DNA of 64,000 bases, taken from assembly GCA_039183205.1 (NCBI GenBank), contig JBCDBR010000021.1:5330-69329 (forward strand). The letters are read 5' to 3'. The stretch is from HKCCE3408 sp039183205 (GTDB taxonomy: Bacteria > Pseudomonadota > Alphaproteobacteria > Rhodobacterales > Rhodobacteraceae). The notes under the pieces are model-generated. The model was not told where the DNA came from and searched no databases. It worked only from the letters and a program-made list of their open reading frames with translations. Both the position numbers and the translations under genes were made by a program. Positions within the stretch are counted from its first letter, which is position 1; each line of letters starts with the position of its first letter. Shown piece after piece: positions 26,546 to 35,088 of the stretch.

Positions 26546-27601
26546 CTATAGCCAGGCGGCGCGATCCGTTCCAACGGCGTCTGCGACCGTCTTGAACCCG
26601 TCGCGTTCGAGCAAACGATCCAGACCGTGCGCGATCTCAGCGACGAGGGACAAGCCGTGAAAGACAAGCCCCGTATAAAGCTGAATGGCATGCGCGCCAG
26701 CTTTGATCTTGGCATAGGCCTGTTCGGCTGATGCAATCCCACCGACGCCGATGATGGGCATCTGTCCATCGGTCAGCTCGGCCAATTGCGCCAGAACGCG
26801 GGTCGCGCGTTCGAAAAGCGGTTGGCCCGACAGCCCCCCGGCTTCACCGGCATGGGCGCTTTTTAAGCCATCCCGAGAGGTGGTTGTGTTGGTCGCAACA
26901 ATGCCGTCCAGTCCAACCGCCACGGCCGTTTCGGCGATTTCGGCGAGGTCCTCGGGGCTCAGGTCGGGCGCGATTTTCACGAAAATCGGGATCTTTCTCG
27001 GCAAGTCGTCACGCACCGCCAACACGTTCCGTAAAAGGCCATTGAGGGCCGCGGGGCCTTGCAGATCACGCAGGTTTTCGGTGTTGGGCGAGGAGACATT
27101 GACGGTTGCAAAATCGATATACGGTCCGCAATGCCGCAGCACTTGCGCAAAATCCGCCGCACGATCCGGCGCGTCCTTGTTGGCGCCAAGGTTCAGCCCG
27201 ACGGGAACGGTCGAGGAGGTTCGCGCCAATCGTTCCCCGATGGCCACCATCCCATCATTGTTAAAGCCAAAGCGGTTGATCGCCGCGTGATCCTGGCGCA
27301 GCCGAAAAAGCCGCGGTTTTGGATTGCCGCGTTGGGGCTTGGGTGTCGCTGCGCCGGCTTCCAAAAAGCCAAAGCCAGCACGGCAGAGGCCCAGCAAGGC
27401 CCGCGCGTTTTTGTCGAGCCCTGCGGCAAGGCCGACTGGGTTGGGAAGTGCCATACCGGCGAAATCGGTGGCCAAGCGCGGGGAAGTCACGGGCCCGATG
27501 CGCGGACCAAGGCCCAATCGAATGGCATGCAAGGTTAAATCATGGGCGCGTTCTGGATCGAGCTTGTGAAGCACCGAGAGGGCGATGGCATCGCGCATCA
27601 C
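26546..27601 (-). CDS. pyrD: dihydroorotate dehydrogenase, quinone-dependent (class 2)
   Basis: A 351-residue FMN enzyme oxidising dihydroorotate to orotate in pyrimidine synthesis, passing electrons to quinone. The N-terminal helical extension (LHKLDPERAHDLTLHAIRLG) is the membrane-associating domain of class 2. FMN and substrate blocks are NPVGLAAGLDKNA, FGFLEAGAATPKPQRGNPKPRLFR, FATVNVSSPNTENLRDLQ with the catalytic Ser, and IIGVGGI. The start is either GTG 27601 (GTGA overlap with the upstream stop) or the following ATG 27598; both leave the protein unchanged otherwise. Confidence 0.95.
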   Translation of the reverse strand: MMRDAIALSVLHKLDPERAHDLTLHAIRLGLGPRIGPVTSPRLATDFAGMALPNPVGLAAGLDKNARALLGLCRAGFGFLEAGAATPKPQRGNPKPRLFRLRQDHAAINRFGFNNDGMVAIGERLARTSSTVPVGLNLGANKDAPDRAADFAQVLRHCGPYIDFATVNVSSPNTENLRDLQGPAALNGLLRNVLAVRDDLPRKIPIFVKIAPDLSPEDLAEIAETAVAVGLDGIVATNTTTSRDGLKSAHAGEAGGLSGQPLFERATRVLAQLAELTDGQMPIIGVGGIASAEQAYAKIKAGAHAIQLYTGLVFHGLSLVAEIAHGLDRLLERDGFKTVADAVGTDRAAWL

Positions 27602-27939
27602 CGCACGCCTGAGGGAAAGATATGGCGGCCGTCAGCGGCCAGCATCAACGGGGCCGACCAGGATACATCCAAGAGGCGCAAGGGTCCGTAGAGGTGTGGA
27701 AATAGGGCCCCGCCGCGCGAGGGTTCCCACTTTAATTGATCACCAAGTGCTTGATAATTAACGGCCAACAAGACCAAGTTCGGCTCCGATGTGAAATGCT
27801 TTTCGGCTGTTTCCCGCAATTGCTCTGCGGTCGAGAAATGCACATACCCATCGGCAACATCAATTGGTGCCCCAGGAATTTCACCTTGAGCCAAAAGCTC
27901 AGACCATTCTTCGCTGCGCAGTATCTTGTAGATCCACAT
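27598..27939 (-). CDS. DUF952-family protein
   Basis: A 113-residue protein of the DUF952 family. The N-terminal MWIYKILRSEEW and the conserved DGYVHFSTAEQLRETAEKHF are the family blocks; LFPHLYGPLRLLDV follows near the end. The fold is compact alpha/beta, and the conserved His/Ser and Arg suggest a nucleotide or glutathione-related active site, but the function is not established. It overlaps pyrD and is probably co-transcribed with it. Met 27939 was chosen over the longer frame as the family starts at MW(I/K)YK. Confidence 0.85.
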   Translation of the reverse strand: MWIYKILRSEEWSELLAQGEIPGAPIDVADGYVHFSTAEQLRETAEKHFTSEPNLVLLAVNYQALGDQLKWEPSRGGALFPHLYGPLRLLDVSWSAPLMLAADGRHIFPSGVR

Positions 27940-28062
27940 GTTCGCAGCCCTTCGCAGGACACTGCCCAAGCGTCAAGTCTTACGCAATTGTTGCGCAAAA
28001 GCCTTTACTGTCCCTACGCAGCCCGCCAATCTGTGTTGATTCCAACGATAAGGGAGACAACG

Positions 28063-29673
28063 ATGTCTGCGTTGCTTTTTCGCACTACGGCGGTTGTGGC
28101 TTTGCTGGGGTTGGCTGCGCCGGTTGCTGCTGAGACCACATTGCACGTTTTGCATATCAACGACCTGCACAGCCGTGTGCAGCCAATCAACCGCTTCGAT
28201 TCCACCTGTAACGCCGAAGATGACGCGGCCGGAGAATGCTTTGGCGGTGTCGCCCGCGTTGCGACAGCCATCAACGATCTGCGCGATGAACTAACCGCGG
28301 CCGGTGAAAACGTTGTGGTTATCGATGCCGGTGACCAATTCCAAGGCTCGCTGATGTACACGACTTACAAAGGCGCGGTCGAGGCTGAATTTATGGAGGC
28401 GATCGGTTTTGACGTCATGGCCGTCGGCAACCACGAATTTGACGATGGGCCCGAAGTGCTCGCGGAGTTCGTCGATGCGGTTAGCTTTCCCATCGTGTCG
28501 GGCAATCTCGATCTCAGCCAGTCCGATATCCTTGATGGGATCATCGAGGACAGTTTGGTTTTAGACGTCAATGGCGTCTCTGTCGGCATTGTGTCGGCCC
28601 TTGCCACCGACACGGTTGAGACATCATCGCCCGGTCCCGACGTGATCTTCCAAGATGAGATCGACGCCCTGCAAGCCGACGTTGATGCGCTGACCGATAT
28701 GGGTGTTGGCATCATTATCGCGGTCAATCATGTTGGCCTGCCGGCCGATATGGAGATCGCCGCCGCCGTAACGGGCATTGACGCCATCGTGGGCGGGCAC
28801 TCGCACACCTATATGTCAGCGAGCGACGAAGAGGCTGATACCACCTATCCCGTCTATGTCACGAACCCTGACGGCGTGGATGTGCCGATTGTGCAAGCCT
28901 ATGCCTATTCCAAATACCTTGGCGTATTGGAGATGACCTTTGACGATGACGGCCGGCTGATCGTCGCCGAGGGCGACACCATGTTGCTCGATGCCAGTGT
29001 TGAGCCCGATCCGGAAATCGCGGCCCGTGTCGCTGAACTGGCCGGGCCCATCGAAGAAGCCATGGCTGAGGTTGTCGGCACGGCCGGCGATTTCATCGAA
29101 GGCGACCGTTCGGTCTGCCGCGCTGAGGAATGTCCGATGGGCAATTTGGTCGCGGACGCGATGCTCGACCGAGTGAAGGAACAAGGCATCCAAATCGCGA
29201 TCCAGAACGGTGGCGGCTTGCGCGCCTCGATCGATGAAGGTCCGGTGACGATGGGTGAGGTGTTCACCGTTTTGCCGTTCCAAAACACGCTTGCAACGTT
29301 CCAACTGCCTGGCTCTGGCATCATTGATGCGTTGGAAAACGGCGTCAGTGCCGTCGAAGAGGGGGCCGGGCGGTTCCCGCAGGTCGCAGGCATGCGCTAC
29401 ACGTGGGACCCCGAGGGTGAACCTGGCGCCCGTATCGTGTCGGTTGAGGTCGATATGGACGGCACCTGGACCGAGCTTGATCCGGATGTAACCTACGGCG
29501 TGGTTTCCAACAATTACATGCGTGGTGGCGGCGATGGATATTCGATGTTCGCAACCGACGCGTTGAACGCCTATGATTTCGGTCCGGGTCTTGAACAGGT
29601 CGTTATGGATTTCCTGACCGAGGCGGGTGAATACACACCTTATACCGACGGTCGCATTTCCGCGGCGCAATAA
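28063..29673 (+). CDS. periplasmic 5'-nucleotidase / UDP-sugar hydrolase family protein
   Basis: A 536-residue exported metallophosphoesterase of the UshA/CpdB superfamily. A Sec signal peptide occupies about residues 1-23 (ending PVAAE). The N-terminal domain holds the dimetal motifs HINDLHS, VVIDAGDQFQGS, AVGNHEFD and GGHSHT. The C-terminal 5'-nucleotidase substrate domain includes MGNLVADAMLD, IAIQNGGGLRASI and the aromatic SNNYMRGGGDGY that stacks on the base. It probably releases phosphate and nucleosides from external nucleotides, which could feed the salvage enzymes encoded at 8.6-13.1 kb. The start at 28063 has AGGGAG six bases upstream. The protein is strongly acidic, as is common for periplasmic proteins of marine bacteria. 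Confidence 0.92.
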   Translation: MSALLFRTTAVVALLGLAAPVAAETTLHVLHINDLHSRVQPINRFDSTCNAEDDAAGECFGGVARVATAINDLRDELTAAGENVVVIDAGDQFQGSLMYTTYKGAVEAEFMEAIGFDVMAVGNHEFDDGPEVLAEFVDAVSFPIVSGNLDLSQSDILDGIIEDSLVLDVNGVSVGIVSALATDTVETSSPGPDVIFQDEIDALQADVDALTDMGVGIIIAVNHVGLPADMEIAAAVTGIDAIVGGHSHTYMSASDEEADTTYPVYVTNPDGVDVPIVQAYAYSKYLGVLEMTFDDDGRLIVAEGDTMLLDASVEPDPEIAARVAELAGPIEEAMAEVVGTAGDFIEGDRSVCRAEECPMGNLVADAMLDRVKEQGIQIAIQNGGGLRASIDEGPVTMGEVFTVLPFQNTLATFQLPGSGIIDALENGVSAVEEGAGRFPQVAGMRYTWDPEGEPGARIVSVEVDMDGTWTELDPDVTYGVVSNNYMRGGGDGYSMFATDALNAYDFGPGLEQVVMDFLTEAGEYTPYTDGRISAAQ

Positions 29674-29700
29674 CAGACCACCCTGGTGGGTACAGTGTCA

Positions 29701-29737
29701 CGGCCGGGCCTTAATTGGCCTGGCCGTTTCTGGTTTT
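29701..29737 (+). terminator. rho-independent terminator after the nucleotidase gene
   Basis: CGGCCGGGCC (29701-29710) pairs with GGCCTGGCCG (29717-29726) with one mismatch around a TTAATT loop, followed by TTTCTGGTTTT. It lies 28 bases beyond the nucleotidase stop. Confidence 0.75.
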
Positions 29738-29876
29738 GCTCCGCAGGTTATTCGTCAAATTCACTGCTATGCAGCAAAAGCAAAGCGGGTCTTTAATTTC
29801 GGAAATTGTGATCGATGGTGGCGGTAACATATACGGATCGTGACGGGAGGACCTTCACATAGAAAGGATGACCCAA

Positions 29877-30038
29877 ATGAGTATCATGACAAAAATCCGC
29901 TCAGCCCGCGCCAAACGCGCCGCCTACAACCGCACCGTCGCCGAGATCGAGGCGATGTCGCTTGGCACGGCACTTGACCTGGGCTTGTTCCGCGAAGACG
30001 CGCACTTGATCGCGCGTCGCGCCGTTTACGGCAGCTAA
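29877..30038 (+). CDS. DUF1127-like small basic protein
   Basis: A 53-residue product from ATG 29877 (AAAGGA eight to nine bases upstream) to TAA 30036-30038. The sequence is Arg/Ala-rich: KIRSARAKRAAYNRTVAEIE, then an amphipathic helix ending RRAVYG. The pattern of a basic N-terminus, a Leu/Asp helix with ALDLGLFREDA and the terminal (I)ARxAVYG is that of the DUF1127 miniproteins abundant in Rhodobacterales, where relatives influence RNA turnover and phosphate or stress physiology. The ATG four codons downstream is an alternative start. The role here is not shown by the sequence. Confidence 0.75.
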   Translation: MSIMTKIRSARAKRAAYNRTVAEIEAMSLGTALDLGLFREDAHLIARRAVYGS

Positions 30039-30128
30039 GTTGCAAAATTAAGCTGCGGATGGGCGGCTGCGGCCAAACGGGCGCAATTCGAGCCTCGCGC
30101 TTTGCACCATAACGCTTAGACTGGCGAA

Positions 30129-30788
30129 ATGTGCGGGCGTATGACGATGACCCATCCAAATGATGCGATGGCGCAGCTTTTCGAAGCTGTGCCGTCGAAC
30201 GATCTACCCGAGACACCGCGCTACAATATCTGCCCCACCCAACAGGTGGCGGTTGTGGTTCAGGACGGACAGCGCAGGCTGCGTTCCATGCGATGGGGGT
30301 TTTTGCCGCATTGGTACAAAAGCACCCGCGACGGGCCGCTGTTGATCAATGCCAGGGCGGAAACCATTGCGGAAAAACCGGCCTTTAAATCCGCAATCCG
30401 CCAGCGACGGTGCCTGATCGTGGCGTCCGGCTTTTATGAATGGACCAAAGATGCCGATGGCAACAGGTTGCCGTGGTACTTCAGCCCTGCTGACACCGCG
30501 CCCTTGGTGTTTGCCGGTATTTGGCAGGATTGGGCAAAAGGCGACGCGCAGGCAACGACATGCGCGGTTTTAACCTGTGCAGCCGGTCCCAAAATGGCCG
30601 AAATTCATCATCGGGAACCCGTGCAAATTGCGCCGGATGATTGGCCGGTTTGGTTGGGCGAGACGCAGAAAAAGGCCGCGCCGCTTATGCGGCCCGCGCC
30701 GGACGGTTTTTACGCATGGTATCGGGTCGCGCCCGAGGTCAATTCAAACCGCGCGCAGGGTGCCGATCTGATCACAGCGTTGGCGTGA
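30129..30788 (+). CDS. SRAP-domain protein (abasic-site crosslinking, YedK/HMCES family)
   Basis: A 219-residue protein that in the family protects abasic sites in single-stranded DNA by forming a thiazolidine crosslink through its Cys2. All key positions are present: Cys2 (MCGR), Asn74 (LINARAET), Glu104 (SGFYEW) and His160 (EIHHREPV); these coincide with C2, N75, E105 and H160 of YedK. Since Cys2 must become the N-terminal residue, the start at 30129 is fixed. A small oddity is REP in place of the usual RMP after the active-site His. It stands alone, convergent with an exported-protein gene. Confidence 0.93.
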   Translation: MCGRMTMTHPNDAMAQLFEAVPSNDLPETPRYNICPTQQVAVVVQDGQRRLRSMRWGFLPHWYKSTRDGPLLINARAETIAEKPAFKSAIRQRRCLIVASGFYEWTKDADGNRLPWYFSPADTAPLVFAGIWQDWAKGDAQATTCAVLTCAAGPKMAEIHHREPVQIAPDDWPVWLGETQKKAAPLMRPAPDGFYAWYRVAPEVNSNRAQGADLITALA

Positions 30789-30796
30789 ACGGCAAA

Positions 30797-30819
30797 GGCC
30801 CGCCACGAGGAGGCGGGCC
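30797..30819. terminator. hairpin between convergent genes, possible shared terminator
   Basis: GGCCCGCC (30797-30804) and GGCGGGCC (30812-30819) form a perfect 8-base stem with a 7-base loop, nine bases after the SRAP stop and 27 bases beyond the stop of the minus-strand gene. On the minus strand it is followed by only TTT, so termination efficiency is doubtful. Confidence 0.45.
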
Positions 30820-30846
30820 AGTCCCATCTGCCGGTGGTCACGCGTC

Positions 30847-31245
30847 TTAGTTTTCGATCGGCGCGAAAAGCTCCGCAAGCATCTCATCGGACATCGGTTC
30901 CGGTCCGGCAGCTGCCAATTGAACTGTGTTTTGCGCAATCAGTGCGGCCTCATAGGCAGCACCCGCTGCGGTCGAGGCTGCTTCAAGTGCTGTCAACTCG
31001 CCACTTGCCGCACCAATTGCGGCGGCATCTTGATACATCTGGTAAGACATCTGCCAGCCCAAGAACAATGTCTCGGATGCGGACAAGCTGTGCGCCGCAT
31101 CAATGATCTCATCGGCGGCGGCGGGGTCGATGGCATTGTCAAAGATCACGCCAGTCCCTGTGGCATCGTCGGCCTGGGCGGCACCGGTCGCCGTCAATGA
31201 CAGGGCCCCTGCTGCCAAAAGTGTCGCAAAGCGTGCAATGCTCAT
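30847..31245 (-). CDS. exported alanine-rich protein, unknown
   Basis: A 132-residue protein starting at ATG 31245 (GAGG upstream) with a classical signal peptide (ARFATLLAAGALSLTATGAAQA, cleavage before DDATG). The mature part is acidic, Ala-rich and almost entirely helical (AAADEIIDAAHSLSASETLFLGW, then long Ala/Glu helices), like a periplasmic helical bundle. No Cys and no known motif. Function unknown. A TTG five codons upstream extends the frame but has poorer spacing. Confidence 0.65.
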   Translation of the reverse strand: MSIARFATLLAAGALSLTATGAAQADDATGTGVIFDNAIDPAAADEIIDAAHSLSASETLFLGWQMSYQMYQDAAAIGAASGELTALEAASTAAGAAYEAALIAQNTVQLAAAGPEPMSDEMLAELFAPIEN

Positions 31246-31605
31246 CCGAGAGATCCTCAAGCTACCTCAAATCGTTGCGTCAGACAGTCGTGTCGGTTTC
31301 AGGCAAAACTACGGCATCAGGACGGCTTTATTTGTTCGGCTTGGATCAATCTGTTTCCAAATGAGAAAAAATGTGCGGCTGAGACAGCTGCCCGGCCCAA
31401 TGCGGAGGATCGGGCCGGGCTGGAGTAGGGGAGGTTCAGTCCACATGATCACGATGTGGGTTTCGCCAACCACACGTCGCTATCTGGTAAACAATACAAG
31501 TTGATTTTGGCCAAATTTGGGCTTTCGGAAACATTTACCCACCTCGACATCTTGCTGACGATCTGGTCGTCTGCCGGCAACAGAGAAAATCGACGGGAGG
31601 ATGGG
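31246..31605. other. intergenic region with a strong unexplained hairpin
   Basis: No convincing gene in 360 bases. GCCCGGCCC (31390-31398) and GGGCCGGGC (31412-31420) form a perfect 9-base stem with a 13-base loop. Neither flanking gene ends here, since both start outward, so it is not an obvious terminator. Twenty-four bases later, after GGGGAGG, a 19-codon frame (ATG 31445 to TGA 31502-31504) could be a leader peptide for gnd; this is weak. Confidence 0.5.
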
Positions 31606-32994
31606 ATGGCGGAAATCGGGCTGATTGGATTGGGCACGATGGGGGCGGCTCTGGCGCTGAACATCGCGGAAAAAGGCACGCAGATTGCCGTTTGGAACCG
31701 GACCGGCGCAAAAACGCAAGCCTTTCATCATCAATCGGGGGAGTTGGCCAATAGGATCACACCGACTGAGACTTTAGAGGCTCTTGTTGCCGCATTGCCG
31801 CCGCCGCGCGCGATTATCCTAATGGTTCCGGCCGGCGCGGCTGTTGACGCGCAAATTGCGGCTTTAAGGCCGCTCCTTGCGCCGGGCGATCTCATTATCG
31901 ATGGCGGGAACGCCAATTTTCACGATACCGAGCGCCGGGCGGCAGAAGCCGATCCGCTTCAGTTCTTGGGCCTAGGGGTTTCTGGCGGCGAAGACGGCGC
32001 CCGGTACGGGCCTTCGATGATGGCCGGCGGCCGCACCGAGGCCTGGGACAGGGTCGCGCCGATCTTGACTGGAATAGCCGCGCGCTACGGCGAGACGCCC
32101 TGTGCCGACCTCTTTGGCCCAGGCGGGGCCGGGCATTTCGTCAAAACCGTCCATAACGGCATCGAATATGCCGATATGCAGCTTATTGCAGAGGCCTACG
32201 GTGTGTTGCGCGACGGTATGGGCTTACCCGCCACGACCATTGCAGACGTATTCACGCGCTGGAACGATGGGCCGCTGGAAAGCTATTTGATCGAGATCAC
32301 GGGCGAAGTTGCCCGGGCCCAAGATACCGCGACGGGCGGTCCGATCTTGGATGTCATCGTCGATGCGGCAGGGCAAAAGGGCACCGGGCGTTGGACCGCG
32401 ATCGAGGCGCAGCATCTTGCCAGCGCCGTGCCGGTCATCGATGCCGCCGTCACTGCACGCAACCTGTCGGCCATGCGTGACCGACGGGCCGCGATTGAGA
32501 TAACGTTTGGCGCTGCGCCGCAACCCTTTGACACACTCACGGAAGCGCAGCTGGAACGGGCGCTGATCGCGGGGAAGATCCTATGCTATACGCAAGGTTT
32601 TGCGATGCTGGCCGCAGCATCGGCGCACCATGGTTGGGAGATGTCGCTGCCGGACGTGGCGCGGGTGTGGCGCGCAGGCTGCATCATCCGGTCGAGCATG
32701 CTGAACGATATGGCGTCCGCCTTGGCGGACGCGCCGGGGCGTCTCTTGCTCGAAGCGCCAGTCTTTGCAAGCCATTTGCGGGCGACCCATGATGATTTGC
32801 GTCACGTGGTAGCCGAGGCCGCACGACATGGGATCGCGGTGCCGGCATTGTCGGCGGCGCTGGCCTATTTCGACACGATGCGCACAGCCCGGGGGACCGC
32901 CAATATGATCCAAGGCCAACGCGACTTTTTCGGGCGCCATGGGTTCGTGCGTCTCGATGATGGCCGCGCGGATCAGCACGGCCCTTGGGCCTAA
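31606..32994 (+). CDS. gnd: 6-phosphogluconate dehydrogenase, decarboxylating
   Basis: A 462-residue cytosolic enzyme of the oxidative pentose phosphate pathway making ribulose 5-phosphate, CO2 and NADPH. The Rossmann loop GLIGLGTMGAALALNIAEKG opens the protein; DLIIDGGNANFHDTERR, LGLGVSGGEDGARYGPSMMAGG and the catalytic KTVHNGIEYADMQ (Lys and Asn) follow. AGQKGTGRWT is the substrate block of the C-terminal helical domain. The start at 31606 has GGGAGG five bases upstream; the frame extends 50 codons further without conservation. It is convergent with the binding-protein gene at 33042. Confidence 0.95.
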   Translation: MAEIGLIGLGTMGAALALNIAEKGTQIAVWNRTGAKTQAFHHQSGELANRITPTETLEALVAALPPPRAIILMVPAGAAVDAQIAALRPLLAPGDLIIDGGNANFHDTERRAAEADPLQFLGLGVSGGEDGARYGPSMMAGGRTEAWDRVAPILTGIAARYGETPCADLFGPGGAGHFVKTVHNGIEYADMQLIAEAYGVLRDGMGLPATTIADVFTRWNDGPLESYLIEITGEVARAQDTATGGPILDVIVDAAGQKGTGRWTAIEAQHLASAVPVIDAAVTARNLSAMRDRRAAIEITFGAAPQPFDTLTEAQLERALIAGKILCYTQGFAMLAAASAHHGWEMSLPDVARVWRAGCIIRSSMLNDMASALADAPGRLLLEAPVFASHLRATHDDLRHVVAEAARHGIAVPALSAALAYFDTMRTARGTANMIQGQRDFFGRHGFVRLDDGRADQHGPWA

Positions 32995-33041
32995 AGCCGC
33001 CGCGCATCACCCAGCGCCGGACATGCAGAGCACCTGGACGC

Positions 33042-33968
33042 TTAGCCGCCCGTTGCTTGCTCAACAGCTTGGCGGAGGTTTTCGAGTGACGCCCGCATCG
33101 CGGAGAGAAAATCGCCTTGCACCGGCCGATTGGCCAAAGGCGGGAAATCGGCATTGGTCAAACCGAGGCTTTCGATCCGCGCGCGTGCCGCGTCGGTTGC
33201 GGGGCCTTCCCAGATGAAGATCTTCGCTTGAAGGTCGGACGCCATCGACGCCAGAGCCTGCCATTGCGCCGGGCTTGGCGGCTCTGACACGTCCCAGTCG
33301 ACCGCATCCAGCGTGATGCCATAGGCACGTCCGAAATACTGATAGCGCGGGTGCGAACAGATCACGGGCAGGTTCGACGCAGTTTCGCCAATTTCGCGCG
33401 CGGTTGCGCCCAAAGCCTCAAGATCATCGGTCAGCGCGGCGAGATTGGCATAGATCTCATCGGCTGCATCGGGTGCCGCGCGGCTCAGCCCTGCGGCAAT
33501 GGCTGCGGCCTGCTGCGCGGCTTGGTCGAAATCGAGCCACGTATAGCTGGCGGTGCCTGTATGGGAATGCTCACCCCCATCGCCATGCGAATGGGTCACC
33601 GTTTCGGTTGCGATGAAGGCATCTTCGAAACCGACGGAGGTGTTAACGAGGCGCGACCGGGGCAGCGTGGTCCGCGCCGTCCAATCGGCAAAGCCTGCAC
33701 CGTTTAGCAAGATCAAATCGGCCGCCTGGAATTCCGCTATATCTGCGATGCCTGGGCGCCAAAAGGACGGATCAATTCCATCGGGAACCGGAAAACTGAC
33801 ATCCGCCAACCCCGTGGCCAACCGTTCGGCGAAATAGGCAAGCGGGTAATTGACCGTCGCGACCGTTAGGCGCGCCTGCGCGACTGACCGGCCCGGCAGC
33901 ATCAAGGCGGCCGCCGCAACGGCAAGGCGTCCAAAGCTGCGGCGGTTCATGTGGTGATTGAGCATCAT
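33042..33968 (-). CDS. ZnuA-like metal-binding periplasmic protein with Tat signal
   Basis: A 308-residue TroA/ZnuA-superfamily (cluster A-I) binding protein. The N-terminus NRRSFGRLAVAAAALMLPG is a twin-arginine signal, implying export after folding. A histidine-rich loop, THSHGDGGEHSHTG (about residues 125-138), is typical of zinc proteins. The fold blocks are recognisable, but the first ligand region reads GIDPSFWRP where ZnuA has DPHxYEP, and the second reads YTWLDF where ZnuA has HxWLDP; only CSHPRYQYFGRAYG (His about 206) keeps its histidine. It follows an LolD/FtsX-type transporter and not ZnuBC. Start is 33968 or the adjacent ATG 33965, after GGGGAG. Confidence 0.85.
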   Translation of the reverse strand: MMLNHHMNRRSFGRLAVAAAALMLPGRSVAQARLTVATVNYPLAYFAERLATGLADVSFPVPDGIDPSFWRPGIADIAEFQAADLILLNGAGFADWTARTTLPRSRLVNTSVGFEDAFIATETVTHSHGDGGEHSHTGTASYTWLDFDQAAQQAAAIAAGLSRAAPDAADEIYANLAALTDDLEALGATAREIGETASNLPVICSHPRYQYFGRAYGITLDAVDWDVSEPPSPAQWQALASMASDLQAKIFIWEGPATDAARARIESLGLTNADFPPLANRPVQGDFLSAMRASLENLRQAVEQATGG

Positions 33969-33969
33969 C

Positions 33970-34305
33970 CTAGCTCCCCGATCCGCGTGCGATGTCGTCG
34001 GGCGTTAAAATCCAGTAATTGTCATGGCCTTCGCCGGTCGACACTTCGATTAACAGGCCCGCATCGGCATGGGCCGGATCAAGCGGAAACTGCGCCGTAC
34101 CGTCTTCGGCCAGCGACAGGGTCAGAACCGTCTGGTTCAGCGAATCCAGCACGCGTACCTCGCCGACTTGCGGCACGTTACCATTGGAAAACCGGCTTTC
34201 GACAATGACGGCGCCGCCCTCGACATAGGCAAAGACATTTAGCTGATGCGCACAGGCGGCAGCGGCCGAAACCGCCACCGCGAGAGCTGCAAGAGCCAGC
34301 TTCAC
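33970..34305 (-). CDS. small exported protein, NikL-like
   Basis: A 111-residue protein with a signal peptide (KLALAALAVAVSAAAACAHQ) and a beta-sandwich-like mature part (LNVFAYVEGGAVIVESRFSNG, GEVRVLDSLNQTVLTLSLAEDG). The first mature residue after the predicted site is His, a frequent metal-binding arrangement. The start is taken as GTG 34305, which overlaps the preceding stop as GTGA; an ATG at 34317 is possible. Proteins of this general appearance accompany DUF4198 proteins as accessory parts (NikL/NikK) of nickel or cobalt ECF systems. That parallel is from memory of the family and is tentative. Confidence 0.6.
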   Translation of the reverse strand: MKLALAALAVAVSAAAACAHQLNVFAYVEGGAVIVESRFSNGNVPQVGEVRVLDSLNQTVLTLSLAEDGTAQFPLDPAHADAGLLIEVSTGEGHDNYWILTPDDIARGSGS

Positions 34306-35075
34306 TGGCCCGTCCAATCCTCAAAATGGACCCAGATCACAGCGCCAAGTTCCACCGCCTTTTCCTCGCCATCCTGGGTCATGGTCTCGGGCGCGGTATT
34401 GAGCGCGGCAAAGCCCCACCAACCGCCATTGGGCGTGGAATAGCTAAAGACGCCATCGCCATCAGCCACGATCGTTTGCGTGATCATGAGGTCCGACGGT
34501 GCGTCAGTACTGAGGTCTTCGTTGTAGTATTCAACCTCGACCTCGGCGAAGGGCACCGGCTCGCCTTCCAAAAGAACGCGGCCCTGAAAAACGTTGCCTT
34601 CCCAAATGCCGAAGGGGCGGGTCAGCGGTTCGATCTCGGTACGCAGTCCCAACAGCGCGTCCCAACCTTCGTCATCGTCATATGCGCTGACATAGGTCTT
34701 GGTATAATGGACGATGAAACTGTCTTCGGCGGGCTCCCAATAGGGCACGGGCTCCATCGCGAAAATATACGTGCCCGGCCGGGCGAGATCATAGTCAAGC
34801 GTAAAGCCAGGGCTTTCCATGATCGTGGCAGGCGTGAGCGTTTCGAGAAGATCGGTCGTTTCTCCTTCATGGGTAACCGTGAAGGATACCGGCGTCACAA
34901 GCTCCATCCCCGCCAACTCGAACGGGTGAGAAAAGGACACATCAAGGCTAATCGAACGACCATCTTGTTGGCTTAGCATTGGGTCTGACGGAATGATCAT
35001 CCCGTAATGTGCGAACGCGGCTGTTGAGGCCATAAGGCTTGCAGCGAGGCCCGTCGTTAAAGTCGATTTGTACAT
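34302..35075 (-). CDS. DUF4198 (NikK-like) periplasmic protein
   Basis: A 257-residue exported protein. Signal peptide: YKSTLTTGLAASLMASTAAFAHYG, with the mature chain starting at or near His, followed by GMIIPSD. The body consists of two beta-sandwich parts: a domain around ISLDVSFSHPFELAGM and PGTYIFAMEPVPYWEP, then a carboxypeptidase-regulatory-like domain (GRVLLEGEPVPFAEVEVEYYN). This two-part layout is DUF4198, found next to nickel/cobalt and other metal transporters. GGGAG lies seven bases before ATG 35075. It is 13 bases after the permease stop. The metal carried is not determinable. Confidence 0.78.
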   Translation of the reverse strand: MYKSTLTTGLAASLMASTAAFAHYGMIIPSDPMLSQQDGRSISLDVSFSHPFELAGMELVTPVSFTVTHEGETTDLLETLTPATIMESPGFTLDYDLARPGTYIFAMEPVPYWEPAEDSFIVHYTKTYVSAYDDDEGWDALLGLRTEIEPLTRPFGIWEGNVFQGRVLLEGEPVPFAEVEVEYYNEDLSTDAPSDLMITQTIVADGDGVFSYSTPNGGWWGFAALNTAPETMTQDGEEKAVELGAVIWVHFEDWTGQ

Positions 35076-35088
35076 CAATGTCTCCCAA

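Noticed and set aside
28816..29670. 284-codon minus-strand frame opposite the nucleotidase gene
   Set aside because: Shadow of strongly acidic coding sequence; the plus-strand protein has complete catalytic motifs and signal peptide.
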